From Pseudomonas anatoliensis (GTDB taxonomy: Bacteria; Pseudomonadota; Gammaproteobacteria; Pseudomonadales; Pseudomonadaceae): DNA of 64,000 bases. The stretch covers positions 1 to 64,000 of the forward strand of contig NZ_JACVHC010000005.1 of NCBI RefSeq assembly GCF_017976235.1, given 5' to 3'. This document shows positions 1 to 7,643 of this stretch, one piece after another; within the stretch, counting starts at the first letter, position 1; each line of letters begins with the position of its first letter. The notes beneath the pieces are model-generated. The model was given only the letters and a program-made list of their open reading frames with translations. It was not told the DNA's origin and did not search any database. The translations under genes and the position numbers were made by a program.

Positions 1-88
1 ATGAACTGAAGCGACCCGCTCTCGAAACCTACTCAACTCATTGAATCTCAAGGAGTTTTCCGTTTCGACTGCGCCGGAAGTGGGGCGA

Positions 89-116
89 ATTATAGACGTC
101 TGGAATCTGCCGTCAA
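89..116 (-). promoter_or_regulatory. Strong sigma70 promoter of rRNA-operon type, pointing out of the left edge
   Basis: On the minus strand a -35 hexamer TTGACG (116-111) and a consensus -10 TATAAT (94-89) are separated by 16 bp. An AT-rich UP-like stretch lies upstream (about 121-160) and a GC-rich discriminator (CGCCCC) follows the -10, a combination typical of stringently controlled rrn promoters. The transcribed sequence from about 80 down to 1 has no credible long reading frame and resembles a pseudomonad rRNA leader. I infer that an rRNA operon begins just outside the window. The promoter itself is directly visible; the identity of its transcript is inference. Confidence 0.6.
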
Positions 117-166
117 CCGCTATTTTCATAATTCTGTCATATCAGTCAAAAAAGCCCGAAAACGCA

Positions 167-192
167 AAGGCCGACCTTAAAAGGTCGGCCTT
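167..192 (-). terminator. Hairpin terminator downstream of the semialdehyde dehydrogenase gene
   Basis: A perfect 12-bp inverted repeat (AAGGCCGACCTT at 167-178, its complement at 181-192) with a 2-base loop lies 17 bases past the stop codon of the minus-strand dehydrogenase gene. It separates that operon from the strong promoter to its left. The T-run after the stem is weak, so it may act partly as an mRNA-stabilising end. Confidence 0.7.
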
Positions 193-208
193 CTGCATGC
201 CCTTCTAC

Positions 209-1702
209 TTATAAGCTAGGGAATGCGAACTGCGAAGCCTCATGGCTCGCACGCTGCGGCCAGCGCTGAGTGATCGCCTTGCGACGGGTATAGAAGCGCA
301 CGCCATCCGGGCCGTAAGCATGCAGGTCGCCGAACAGCGAACGCTTCCAGCCACCGAAGCTGTGATAAGCAACCGGCACCGGCAGAGGAACGTTGACGCC
401 AACCATGCCGACTTCAATCTCATCACAGAACAGACGCGCCGCTTCACCATCACGGGTGAAGATGCAGGTGCCATTACCGTATTCGTGATCGTTGATCAGT
501 TGCATGGCCTCTTCCAGGCTGTTGACGCGAACAACACACAGCACCGGACCGAAGATCTCTTCTTTATAGATGCGCATCTCAGGGGTGACGTTGTCGAACA
601 GGCAGCCACCCAGGAAGAAGCCTTCTTCATGGCCCGCCACGCTCAGACCACGACCGTCGACCACCAGAGTCGCGCCCGCCGCCACGCCGTCATCCACATA
701 ACCGCTGACTTTGTCGCGAGCCTGACCGGTAACCAGCGGCCCCATGTCCAGACCGCAGGAAGTGCCGGCACCGATTTTCAGCGCCTTGATCTGTGGAACC
801 AGTTTGGCCACCAGCGCATCCGCAACCTGGTCGCCCACACACACGGCTACCGAAATCGCCATGCAACGCTCACCGCATGAACCGTAAGCCGCGCCCATCA
901 GTGCGCTGACCGCGTTGTCCAGATCGGCATCCGGCATCAGCACCGCATGATTCTTCGCGCCGCCCAGTGCCTGAACGCGTTTGCCGCGCTTGGTGCCTTC
1001 GGCATAGATGTATTCCGCAATCGGCGTCGAACCGACGAAGCTCAGCGCTTTGACTTCCGGCGCTTCGATCAGCCCGTCTACCGCGGTCTTGTCACCGTGC
1101 ACCACGCTCATTACGCCTTTCGGCAGACCCGCTTCCAGCAGCAGCTGAGCGATCAGCAGCGTGGAGCTCGGATCACGCTCGGACGGTTTGAGGATAAAGC
1201 AGTTGCCGCAGACGATCGCCAGTGGGTACATCCACAGCGGCACCATGGCAGGGAAGTTGAACGGCGTGATACCGGCAACAATGCCCAGCGGCTGGAAGTC
1301 CGACCATGCGTCGATGTTCGGGCCGACGTTGCGGCTGTACTCGCCCTTAAGGATTTCCGGGGCGGCGCAGGCGAACTCGACGTTCTCGATACCGCGCTTC
1401 AGTTCACCGGCAGCGTCTTCCAGGGTCTTGCCGTGTTCTTCGCTGATCAATTGCGAGATGCGCGCTTCGTTCTGCTCCAGCAGTTGCTTGAAGCGGAACA
1501 TCACCTGGGCACGCTTGGCCGGCGGCGTGTTGCGCCAGGCCGGGAACGCAGCCTTGGCGGCATCGATGGCTTTCTGGATGGTTTCGCGGGTGGCCAGTGG
1601 CAGCTTGTGGATCGCCTGGCCGGTAGCCGGGTTGAATACATCAACCGCGCGACCGTTCTCGGTTACCAGTTCACCATTGATCAAATGCGGGATAACGCTC
1701 AT
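209..1702 (-). CDS. mmsA: CoA-acylating methylmalonate-semialdehyde dehydrogenase (MmsA/BauC family)
   Basis: A 497-residue aldehyde dehydrogenase of the CoA-dependent MMSDH class, which oxidises methylmalonate semialdehyde or malonate semialdehyde (3-oxopropanoate) to propionyl- or acetyl-CoA with NAD+ and CoA. Visible signatures are the cofactor-site segment ITPFNFPAMVPLWMYPLA near residue 145, ILKPSERDPS near 170, and the catalytic cysteine in GERCMA near residue 280. Length is normal for the family. The ATG is preceded by AGGAG at good spacing. It lies 76 bp downstream of the beta-alanine aminotransferase on the same strand, so here it most likely acts like BauC of P. aeruginosa, removing the malonate semialdehyde made by that enzyme. 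A second role in valine catabolism cannot be excluded. Confidence 0.93.
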   Translation of the reverse strand: MSVIPHLINGELVTENGRAVDVFNPATGQAIHKLPLATRETIQKAIDAAKAAFPAWRNTPPAKRAQVMFRFKQLLEQNEARISQLISEEHGKTLEDAAGELKRGIENVEFACAAPEILKGEYSRNVGPNIDAWSDFQPLGIVAGITPFNFPAMVPLWMYPLAIVCGNCFILKPSERDPSSTLLIAQLLLEAGLPKGVMSVVHGDKTAVDGLIEAPEVKALSFVGSTPIAEYIYAEGTKRGKRVQALGGAKNHAVLMPDADLDNAVSALMGAAYGSCGERCMAISVAVCVGDQVADALVAKLVPQIKALKIGAGTSCGLDMGPLVTGQARDKVSGYVDDGVAAGATLVVDGRGLSVAGHEEGFFLGGCLFDNVTPEMRIYKEEIFGPVLCVVRVNSLEEAMQLINDHEYGNGTCIFTRDGEAARLFCDEIEVGMVGVNVPLPVPVAYHSFGGWKRSLFGDLHAYGPDGVRFYTRRKAITQRWPQRASHEASQFAFPSL

Positions 1703-1778
1703 CGAAAACTCCTGAATTCTTGTCCGCGGATGCCCACGAGGGGCACCCGCCGTTTGTAGGTATATATAGAAGGAAAAA

Positions 1779-3128
1779 TCAGTCGAGCTTGTTCAGCACT
1801 TCGCCGACCGCGTCGAACAGACGATCGAGGTCTTGCGGCTTGCTGTTGAAGGTCGGGCCGAACTGCAGGGTGTCGCCGCCGAAGCGCACGTAGAACCCGG
1901 CTTTCCACAGGGCCATGCCCGCTTCGAATGGACGCACGATGGCATCGCCATCACGACCGGCAATCTGAATCGCACCGGCCAGGCCGTAGTTGCGGATGTC
2001 GATGACGTTCTTCGAACCTTTCAGACCGTGCAACGCATTTTCGAAATGCGGGGCGACTTCGGCAACGCTTTGCACCAGGTTTTCCTTTTGCAGCAGATCC
2101 AGCGATGCCAGGCCAGCAGCGCACGCCACCGGGTGCGCCGAGTAGGTATAGCCGTGCGGGAATTCCACGGCGTATTCCGGGGTCGCCTGGTTCATGAAGG
2201 TCTGATAGATCTCGGAGCTGGCAATCACCGCGCCCATCGGGATCGCGCCGTTGGTGATTTGTTTGGCGATGCACATCAGGTCCGGGGTGACGCCAAAGCT
2301 GTCGGCACCAAACATCGAACCGGTGCGGCCGAAACCGGTGATCACTTCGTCGAAGACCAGCAGGATGTTGTGCTGATCACAAATCTCGCGCAGACGCTTC
2401 AAGTAACCCTGCGGCGGCACCAACACACCGGCGGAGCCGGCCATCGGTTCAACGAACACCGCGGCGATGTTCGACGCGTCGTGCAGTTCGATCAGCTTCA
2501 GCAACTCGTCGGCCAGGGCGATACCGCCCTGTTCCGGCATCCCACGAGAGAACGCATTGCTCGCCAGCAGCGTGTGCGGCAGGTGATCGACGTCCATCAT
2601 CGACTGACCGAACAGCTTGCGGTTGCCGTTGACGCCGCCGAGGCTGGTACCGGCGATGTTCACACCGTGATAACCACGGGCACGGCCGATCATTTTGGTT
2701 TTGGTCGCCTGACCTTTCAGACGCCAGTAGGCACGGACCATTTTCACCGCGGTGTCGGCGCACTCGGAGCCGGAGTCGGTGAAGAACACATGGTTCAGGT
2801 TGCCTGGGGTCAGGTCAGTGATTTTTTCGGCCAGTTGAAAGGACAACGGATGGCCGTACTGGAAACCCGGCGAGTAATCGAGGGTGCCCAACTGTTTGGA
2901 AACCGCTTCCTGAATTTCCTTGCGGGTATGCCCGGCGCCGCAGGTCCACAGACCCGACAGCGAGTCGTACACCTTGCGGCCTTTGTCATCGATGAGCCAA
3001 CTGCCTTCGGCACCAACGATCAGTCGCGGATCGCGCTGGAAGTTACGGTTGGCGGTGTACGGCATCCAGTGCGCGTCTAGCTTCAATTGGCTGGCCAGTG
3101 GCGACGGAGCGTTTTCGGGCATGTTCAT
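1779..3128 (-). CDS. bauA: Beta-alanine:pyruvate aminotransferase (class III omega-transaminase)
   Basis: A 449-residue class III PLP aminotransferase that moves the amino group of beta-alanine to pyruvate, giving malonate semialdehyde and alanine. The PLP lysine sits in CIAKQITNGAIPMG near residue 288, the cofactor aspartate in VFDEVITGFGR near 258, and the N-terminal substrate signature is HWMPYTANRNFQRDPR. It is the first gene of a minus-strand operon with the semialdehyde dehydrogenase and is divergent from a LysR regulator, the arrangement of bauA, bauC and bauR in P. aeruginosa, where it serves beta-alanine and polyamine-derived carbon use. Close relatives accept other omega-amines, so substrate breadth is uncertain. 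Confidence 0.92.
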   Translation of the reverse strand: MNMPENAPSPLASQLKLDAHWMPYTANRNFQRDPRLIVGAEGSWLIDDKGRKVYDSLSGLWTCGAGHTRKEIQEAVSKQLGTLDYSPGFQYGHPLSFQLAEKITDLTPGNLNHVFFTDSGSECADTAVKMVRAYWRLKGQATKTKMIGRARGYHGVNIAGTSLGGVNGNRKLFGQSMMDVDHLPHTLLASNAFSRGMPEQGGIALADELLKLIELHDASNIAAVFVEPMAGSAGVLVPPQGYLKRLREICDQHNILLVFDEVITGFGRTGSMFGADSFGVTPDLMCIAKQITNGAIPMGAVIASSEIYQTFMNQATPEYAVEFPHGYTYSAHPVACAAGLASLDLLQKENLVQSVAEVAPHFENALHGLKGSKNVIDIRNYGLAGAIQIAGRDGDAIVRPFEAGMALWKAGFYVRFGGDTLQFGPTFNSKPQDLDRLFDAVGEVLNKLD

Positions 3129-3222
3129 CGGGCAAAACCTCGCAGGGCTTAAGCTTCAGGGAGATAAAAGTCGTTGTTGCAGCTAAATTGCCACGCGGAT
3201 AAAGTCGGTGAAATCCAACTCT

Positions 3223-3239
3223 TCTAACCTTCAGTTAGA
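3223..3239. promoter_or_regulatory. LysR-type binding box in the bauA-bauR divergent intergenic region
   Basis: A perfect 6-bp inverted repeat TCTAAC-CTTCA-GTTAGA, which contains the T-N11-A core typical of LysR-type regulator sites, lies 27 bp upstream of the regulator's start codon and about 95 bp upstream of the aminotransferase start. Such a site normally serves both autoregulation and activation of the divergent operon. The symmetry is directly visible; binding by the adjacent regulator is inferred. Confidence 0.6.
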
Positions 3240-3266
3240 GCATCACTAAACTTTGAGCGATTAAAC

Positions 3267-4187
3267 ATGAGCAGCCGCCGTCCCGATCCGCTGGCCCAGG
3301 TCAGTGACTTTGATATTCGCCTGCTGCGGATCTTTCGCAGCGTGGTGGAATCCGGCGGCTTCTCGGCAGCGGAAACCGTGCTCGGCATCGGGCGCTCGGC
3401 AATCAGCCAGCAAATGAGCGATCTGGAGCAACGCCTCGGTTTACGTTTATGTCAGCGTGGCCGCGCTGGATTCTCGCTGACCGAAGAAGGTCGCGAGGTC
3501 TATCAATCAGCCCTGCAGCTATTGAGTGCGCTGGAAAGTTTTCGCACCGAGGTCAACGGCCTGCACCAGCACTTGCGAGGCGAACTGATCATCGGCCTGA
3601 CCGATAACCTGGTCACCCTGCCCCACATGCGCATCACTCACGCCCTCGCCCAATTGAAGGAGCGCGGGCCGGATGTGCAAATCCAGATCCGCATGATCGC
3701 GCCGAATGAAGTCGAACAAGGCGTGCTCGACGGTCGTCTGCATGTCGGCGTGGTGCCGCAGGCCAGTGCGCTGTCGGGTCTGGAGTATCAGCCGCTGTAC
3801 AGCGAGCGTTCGCTACTTTATTGCGCGGTCGGTCATCCACTGTTTTATGTCGATGACAAACAACTCGATGACGAACGCCTAAATAGTCAGGACGCCATTG
3901 CCCCGACGTTTCGTTTGCCGGCGGAAATCCAGGCGCACTATCAAGCGCTCAACTGCACTGCCAGCGCTTCCGACCGTGAGGGCATGGCGTTTCTGATTCT
4001 GACCGGGCGCTACATTGGTTATCTGCCGGATCATTACGCCAGCCTTTGGGTACAGCAAGGGCGTTTACGCGCACTCAAGGCCGATACACGTTTTTATGAT
4101 TTGAGTCTGGCATCGGTCACGCGCAAGGGCCGGCGCCCTCATTTGGTGCTGGAAAGCTTTCTGGAGAGTCTGGCGGCAACACGTTGA
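3267..4187 (+). CDS. bauR: LysR-family transcriptional regulator, probable activator of bauA-bauC
   Basis: A 306-residue LysR-type regulator with an N-terminal winged helix-turn-helix (about residues 14-73, with SVVESGGFSAAETVLGIG as the helix-turn-helix core) and a C-terminal periplasmic-binding-protein-like effector domain from about residue 95. It is divergent from the beta-alanine aminotransferase gene across 138 bp that holds a perfect T-N11-A palindrome. By position it corresponds to BauR of P. aeruginosa, which activates beta-alanine catabolism. The inducer is presumably beta-alanine or a product, which the sequence cannot show. Confidence 0.88.
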   Translation: MSSRRPDPLAQVSDFDIRLLRIFRSVVESGGFSAAETVLGIGRSAISQQMSDLEQRLGLRLCQRGRAGFSLTEEGREVYQSALQLLSALESFRTEVNGLHQHLRGELIIGLTDNLVTLPHMRITHALAQLKERGPDVQIQIRMIAPNEVEQGVLDGRLHVGVVPQASALSGLEYQPLYSERSLLYCAVGHPLFYVDDKQLDDERLNSQDAIAPTFRLPAEIQAHYQALNCTASASDREGMAFLILTGRYIGYLPDHYASLWVQQGRLRALKADTRFYDLSLASVTRKGRRPHLVLESFLESLAATR

Positions 4188-4308
4188 AAACCAACAAACG
4201 CCCAGCCACGTTAGGCCCTAGAGACAAAATTAACCAATAACCTGAGCAAGTGGACAGCTTTTTGCAAAGCAGGATCAATCCCGATCCTTCAACAAGAAGC
4301 CCAACGCC

Positions 4309-5697
4309 ATGCAGCCAGATTCTGAACCGTCCAGCGACTTGATCTACGGCCTCAACGACCGCCCCAAACCGCTGGCCGCGACCCTTGCCGCCCTGCAACA
4401 CGTGCTCGCCAGTTTCGTCGGCATCATCACCCCGCCGCTGGTGATCGGCTCGGCGCTCGGGCTGACCGCGCATTTGCCTTACCTGATCAGCATGGCGCTG
4501 ATGGTGTCCGGGGTCGGCACGTTTATTCAGGCACGCCGCCCGTTCGGGATTGGCGCAGGGATGATCTGCCTGCAAGGCACCAGTTTCGCCTTTCTCGGCG
4601 CGGTGCTGTCGGCCGGGTTTCTGGTCAAGCAGCGCGGCGGCAGTCCGGAAGACATTCTGGCGATGATCTTTGGCGTGTGTTTTTTCGGCGCGATTGTGCA
4701 GATCGTGCTCAGCCGTTTCATTGGTCAATTGCGCAGGGTGGTCACGCCGCTGGTGACCGGGATTGTCATCACGCTGATCGGCATCAGTCTGATCAAGGTC
4801 GGCATTACAGATCTCGGCGGTGGCTTCAATGCCCCGGACTTCGGCGCGCCGGGCAATCTGGCGCTGGGCGTGTTCGTGTTGCTGACGATCATTTTGCTCA
4901 ACCGCTCGAACACGCCGTGGGTGCGGTTGTCGGCAATCATCATCGGCTTGGTGCTCGGCAGCCTGGCGGCGTGGTTCAGTGGGAAACTGGTTCCGCAGCC
5001 GTTGCCTGACTTGCCGCTGGTGAGTTTTCCTACACCGTTCAAGTTCGGATTCAGCTTCGACTGGACCGCGTTCCTGCCGGTCGCGCTGATTTATCTGATC
5101 AGCACCATCGAAACCGTCGGCGACCTCACCGCCAATTGCATGCTCGCCCGTCAACCCATCAGCGGCCCTTCTTATATAAGCCGCTTGCGCGGTGGTGTAC
5201 TGGGTGATGGCGTGAGCTGCATGATCGCCGCAACGTTCAGCGCCTTCCCCAACACCACGTTTGCGCAGAACAACGGCGTGATCCAGTTGACCGGCGTTGC
5301 CAGCCGTTACGTTGGCCTATACATCGGCGCGATTCTGTTTTGTCTCGGCCTGTTTCCAATGATCGGTGCAGTGCTGCAACAGATCCCTAAACCAGTACTC
5401 GGCGGCGCCACTCTGGTGATGTTCGGTGCCGTCGCCGCTGCGGGTGTGCGCATCCTCGCGCAATCGCCGCTGGATCGGCGCAGCATGCTGATCATCGCCA
5501 CGTCGTTCGGCGTCGGCCTGGGCATCGCCGCGCAACCGAACCTGCTGCACCTGCTACCGAAACTGGTGCAAAACCTGTTCGACTCGGCGATTACCAGCGG
5601 CGGGCTGACGGCAATCATCCTTTGTCTGCTGCTGCCGGAAGCAAAACCAGCCCCCACTGAAGTACATGCGCCGCTGAACAAGATCGAACAGGCGTAA
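4309..5697 (+). CDS. NCS2-family uracil/xanthine (nucleobase):cation symporter
   Basis: A 462-residue inner-membrane permease with about 12-14 hydrophobic segments. It carries the nucleobase-ascorbate transporter hallmarks: an acidic residue in the ETVGDLTAN segment (TM8, near residue 270) and the QNNGVIQLTGVASR motif near residue 323. Length is normal. The QN-G-T-R signature is closest to xanthine/uric acid carriers, and purine genes lie nearby, so a purine base substrate is favoured over uracil. Its start lies 121 bp after the LysR gene, so it probably has its own promoter. A RutR-like TetR gene follows at about 90 bp and may control it. Confidence 0.88.
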   Translation: MQPDSEPSSDLIYGLNDRPKPLAATLAALQHVLASFVGIITPPLVIGSALGLTAHLPYLISMALMVSGVGTFIQARRPFGIGAGMICLQGTSFAFLGAVLSAGFLVKQRGGSPEDILAMIFGVCFFGAIVQIVLSRFIGQLRRVVTPLVTGIVITLIGISLIKVGITDLGGGFNAPDFGAPGNLALGVFVLLTIILLNRSNTPWVRLSAIIIGLVLGSLAAWFSGKLVPQPLPDLPLVSFPTPFKFGFSFDWTAFLPVALIYLISTIETVGDLTANCMLARQPISGPSYISRLRGGVLGDGVSCMIAATFSAFPNTTFAQNNGVIQLTGVASRYVGLYIGAILFCLGLFPMIGAVLQQIPKPVLGGATLVMFGAVAAAGVRILAQSPLDRRSMLIIATSFGVGLGIAAQPNLLHLLPKLVQNLFDSAITSGGLTAIILCLLLPEAKPAPTEVHAPLNKIEQA

Positions 5698-5785
5698 CGG
5701 TTTTATCGTTTCAGGACTTGTCGGATACGTGTGGGTGCGCTATCAACGCAACTGGTTGCACCCACAGACAAACCCGGAAGTGCCT

Positions 5786-6436
5786 ATGACCTTTGAAGTC
5801 CCCGCTCACGGCGGCAAGCCCGCCAGCCGCATTCGTCAGAAGAACGAAGAGACCATTCTCAAAGCCGCCGAAGACGAGTTCGCCCGTCACGGGTACAAAG
5901 GCACCAGCATGAACACCATCGCGCAGAATGCCGGGTTGCCCAAGGCGAACCTGCATTACTACTTCACCAACAAGTTGGGGCTGTACGTAGCGGTGCTGAG
6001 CAACATCATCGAGTTGTGGGACAGCACCTTCAACACTCTCACCGCCGAAGACGATCCGGCTGAAGCGCTGACCCGTTACATCCGCGCCAAAATGGAATTC
6101 TCCCGTCGCCAGCCACAAGCCTCGCGAATCTTTGCGATGGAAGTGATCAGTGGCGGCGAATGTCTGAGCGAATATTTCAACCAGGATTACCGCGCTTGGT
6201 TCCAGGGCCGCGCGGCGGTGTTTCAGGCGTGGATCGATGCCGGCAAAATGGACCCGGTGGATCCGGTGCACCTGATCTTCCTGTTGTGGGGCAGCACCCA
6301 GCATTACGCCGACTTCGCCACGCAGATCTGCCGCGTCAGCGGGCGCAGCAAGTTGACCAAGCAGGACATGGAAGACGCCGGCAACAACCTGATCCGCATC
6401 ATTCTCAAAGGCTGCGGCCTCACTCCTTCTCTATAA
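5786..6436 (+). CDS. TetR-family transcriptional regulator, RutR-like
   Basis: A 216-residue TetR repressor. The N-terminal helix-turn-helix (about residues 15-70) shows the typical HGYKGTSMNTIAQNAG and LPKANLHYYF segments. The C-terminal half resembles E. coli RutR (YcdC-type ligand domain), including the stretch RQPQASRIFAMEVI and the WGSTQHYADFA segment, which in RutR lies near the pyrimidine/purine-responsive ligand pocket. I chose the ATG at 5786 (GGAAG just upstream) over an in-frame GTG 57 bases earlier. It follows a nucleobase permease and precedes a YigZ gene by 7 bp, so regulation of nucleobase uptake is likely, though no operator was identified. Confidence 0.85.
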   Translation: MTFEVPAHGGKPASRIRQKNEETILKAAEDEFARHGYKGTSMNTIAQNAGLPKANLHYYFTNKLGLYVAVLSNIIELWDSTFNTLTAEDDPAEALTRYIRAKMEFSRRQPQASRIFAMEVISGGECLSEYFNQDYRAWFQGRAAVFQAWIDAGKMDPVDPVHLIFLLWGSTQHYADFATQICRVSGRSKLTKQDMEDAGNNLIRIILKGCGLTPSL

Positions 6437-6443
6437 GACGTTT

Positions 6444-7025
6444 ATGCCTTTCACCCTCAGCGGTTTTTGCGAGTACCGCGAAGAGATTCGCAAAAGCCGC
6501 TTTATCACTTTCGCTGCACCGATCAGCAGCCCCGCTGACGCGCAGGCGTTCTTCGAACAGCACAGCGACTTGAACGCCTCGCACAATTGCTGGGCGTGGA
6601 AACTCGGCGATCAATATCGCAGCAATGACGACGGCGAACCGGGCGGCACGGCCGGGCGACCGATACTGGCGGCGATTGAAGCGCAGGATTGCGATCAGGT
6701 CGCGGTGCTGGTGATCCGCTGGTACGGCGGCATTCAACTCGGCACGGGGGGATTGGCCCGGGCCTATGGCGGCGGAGCGAACAAGTGCCTGCAAACGGCG
6801 GCGAAAGTCGAGTTGATCAGCCGCGTGCCGTTGAGTTGTGCCTGTGGTTTTGCCGAGTTGGCGCTGGTGAAGTTGCGGGTAGCGGATCTGGGTGGGTTGA
6901 TTGTCGAAGAAAACTTCACGGCAAACGGCGTTGAGTTGAAGTTAGCTGTGGGGGAAGCGCAGATCGAGGTCTTGCAAACGCAGCTAGCCGATTTGAGTCG
7001 TGGGCGGATTTTGCTTCAACGATAA
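6444..7025 (+). CDS. YigZ/IMPACT family protein
   Basis: A 193-residue member of the YigZ (UPF0029/IMPACT) family. The N-terminal domain carries the family signature SHNCWAWKLG followed by DDGEPGGTAGRPIL and the RWYGGIQLGTGGLARAYG segment; a short ferredoxin-like C-terminal domain follows from about residue 140. The family binds nucleic acid or ribosome-associated partners in other organisms, but its precise function in bacteria is not established. It starts 7 bp after the TetR gene and is probably co-transcribed with it. Its stop codon is followed directly by a REP element. Confidence 0.88.
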   Translation: MPFTLSGFCEYREEIRKSRFITFAAPISSPADAQAFFEQHSDLNASHNCWAWKLGDQYRSNDDGEPGGTAGRPILAAIEAQDCDQVAVLVIRWYGGIQLGTGGLARAYGGGANKCLQTAAKVELISRVPLSCACGFAELALVKLRVADLGGLIVEENFTANGVELKLAVGEAQIEVLQTQLADLSRGRILLQR

Positions 7026-7027
7026 AA

Positions 7028-7122
7028 GATCAAAAGATCGTCCGATCGCGGCCCGAGCGTTCCGCAGGTCCTACACTTGAAATGCATTCCCCTGTAGGAA
7101 CTGCCGAAGGCTGCGATCTTTT
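7028..7122. repeat. REP doublet (GCTGCCGAAGGCTGCGATC class), outward-facing and diverged
   Basis: Two copies of the same REP class lie in inverted orientation just after the YigZ stop codon. Unlike most doublets here, the ATCAAAAGATCG end comes first and the CCTGTAGGA end comes in the middle, so the pair is arranged tail-to-tail. The left copy is diverged (GTTCCGCAGGTCC instead of CTTCGGCAGCTCC). Confidence 0.8.
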
Positions 7123-7180
7123 AGGGCATCACCCTTTTCCGTTATTACCCGGACTTGCCCACATCGGCTGTGCACCCGGC

Positions 7181-7614
7181 TGTGGATAACCTGAGCACAT
7201 ACCGCTGTAACCCTTCTGTCATGCGGCTTTGCGCGATTTGTTCACTTTTCGTTCAATTCCCCCGACGAAATGCAAATCCCACGCAAAAACAATCAGTTAT
7301 CTTGGTTTATCACCATTAGAAGAAAGCACCGCGGTGCTTATGCCCGGGATTTCAGCTTGCGCACAATAACTGTGGAACAACCTGTGGATAACCCGTTCAT
7401 GGCTGTCGCAGTCGCCGATGCTGTATAGCTCCAATGAGTTTGCTCGTTTTTTGATCAATTGCCGACGAGCAAAACTGGAGCCTGATCATCAGCTTTGCTC
7501 TCAATTGGTGCTTGGCATCACCGGGATTTGACCTCGCCAGCTCTGCACCAAATGCTGGGAGGCGATGCGTGGCGGACTTCCTGACTCAATGGCCAGGAAA
7601 TTGCTTTATCCACA
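7181..7614. promoter_or_regulatory. Cluster of three perfect DnaA boxes in a 520-bp non-coding region
   Basis: The 9-mer TTATCCACA, the consensus DnaA box, occurs exactly three times within 434 bp: at 7181-7189 (minus orientation), 7383-7391 (minus) and 7606-7614 (plus). The surrounding 7123-7643 stretch shows no credible gene. No AT-rich unwinding element or dnaA/dnaN/rpmH neighbours are present, so this is not oriC. Possible roles are DnaA titration or DnaA-responsive regulation of the downstream ABC transporter operon. The motifs are directly seen; function is inference. Confidence 0.5.
7428..7481 (+). other. Extended hairpin upstream of the purine-type ABC transporter operon
   Basis: AGTTTGCTCGT (7437-7447) pairs with ACGAGCAAAACT (7465-7476, one extra A), and beyond a 4-base bulge GCTCC (7428-7432) pairs with GGAGC (7477-7481). 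The result is a 16-bp imperfect stem around a 17-base loop containing a T-run. It lies about 160 bp upstream of the ATPase start codon. It could be a leader structure, a small RNA, or a dyad for a regulator; no known riboswitch family was recognised. Confidence 0.4.
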
Positions 7615-7643
7615 GGCACAACTCCAAGCAAGTCGAGCCTGTC

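Noticed and set aside
242..880. Long plus-strand frame opposite the semialdehyde dehydrogenase
   Set aside because: High-GC antisense shadow; the minus-strand gene has clear family motifs and a ribosome-binding site.
7123..7643. DnaA boxes as a chromosomal origin
   Set aside because: No dnaA, dnaN, rpmH or gidA nearby and no AT-rich unwinding element.
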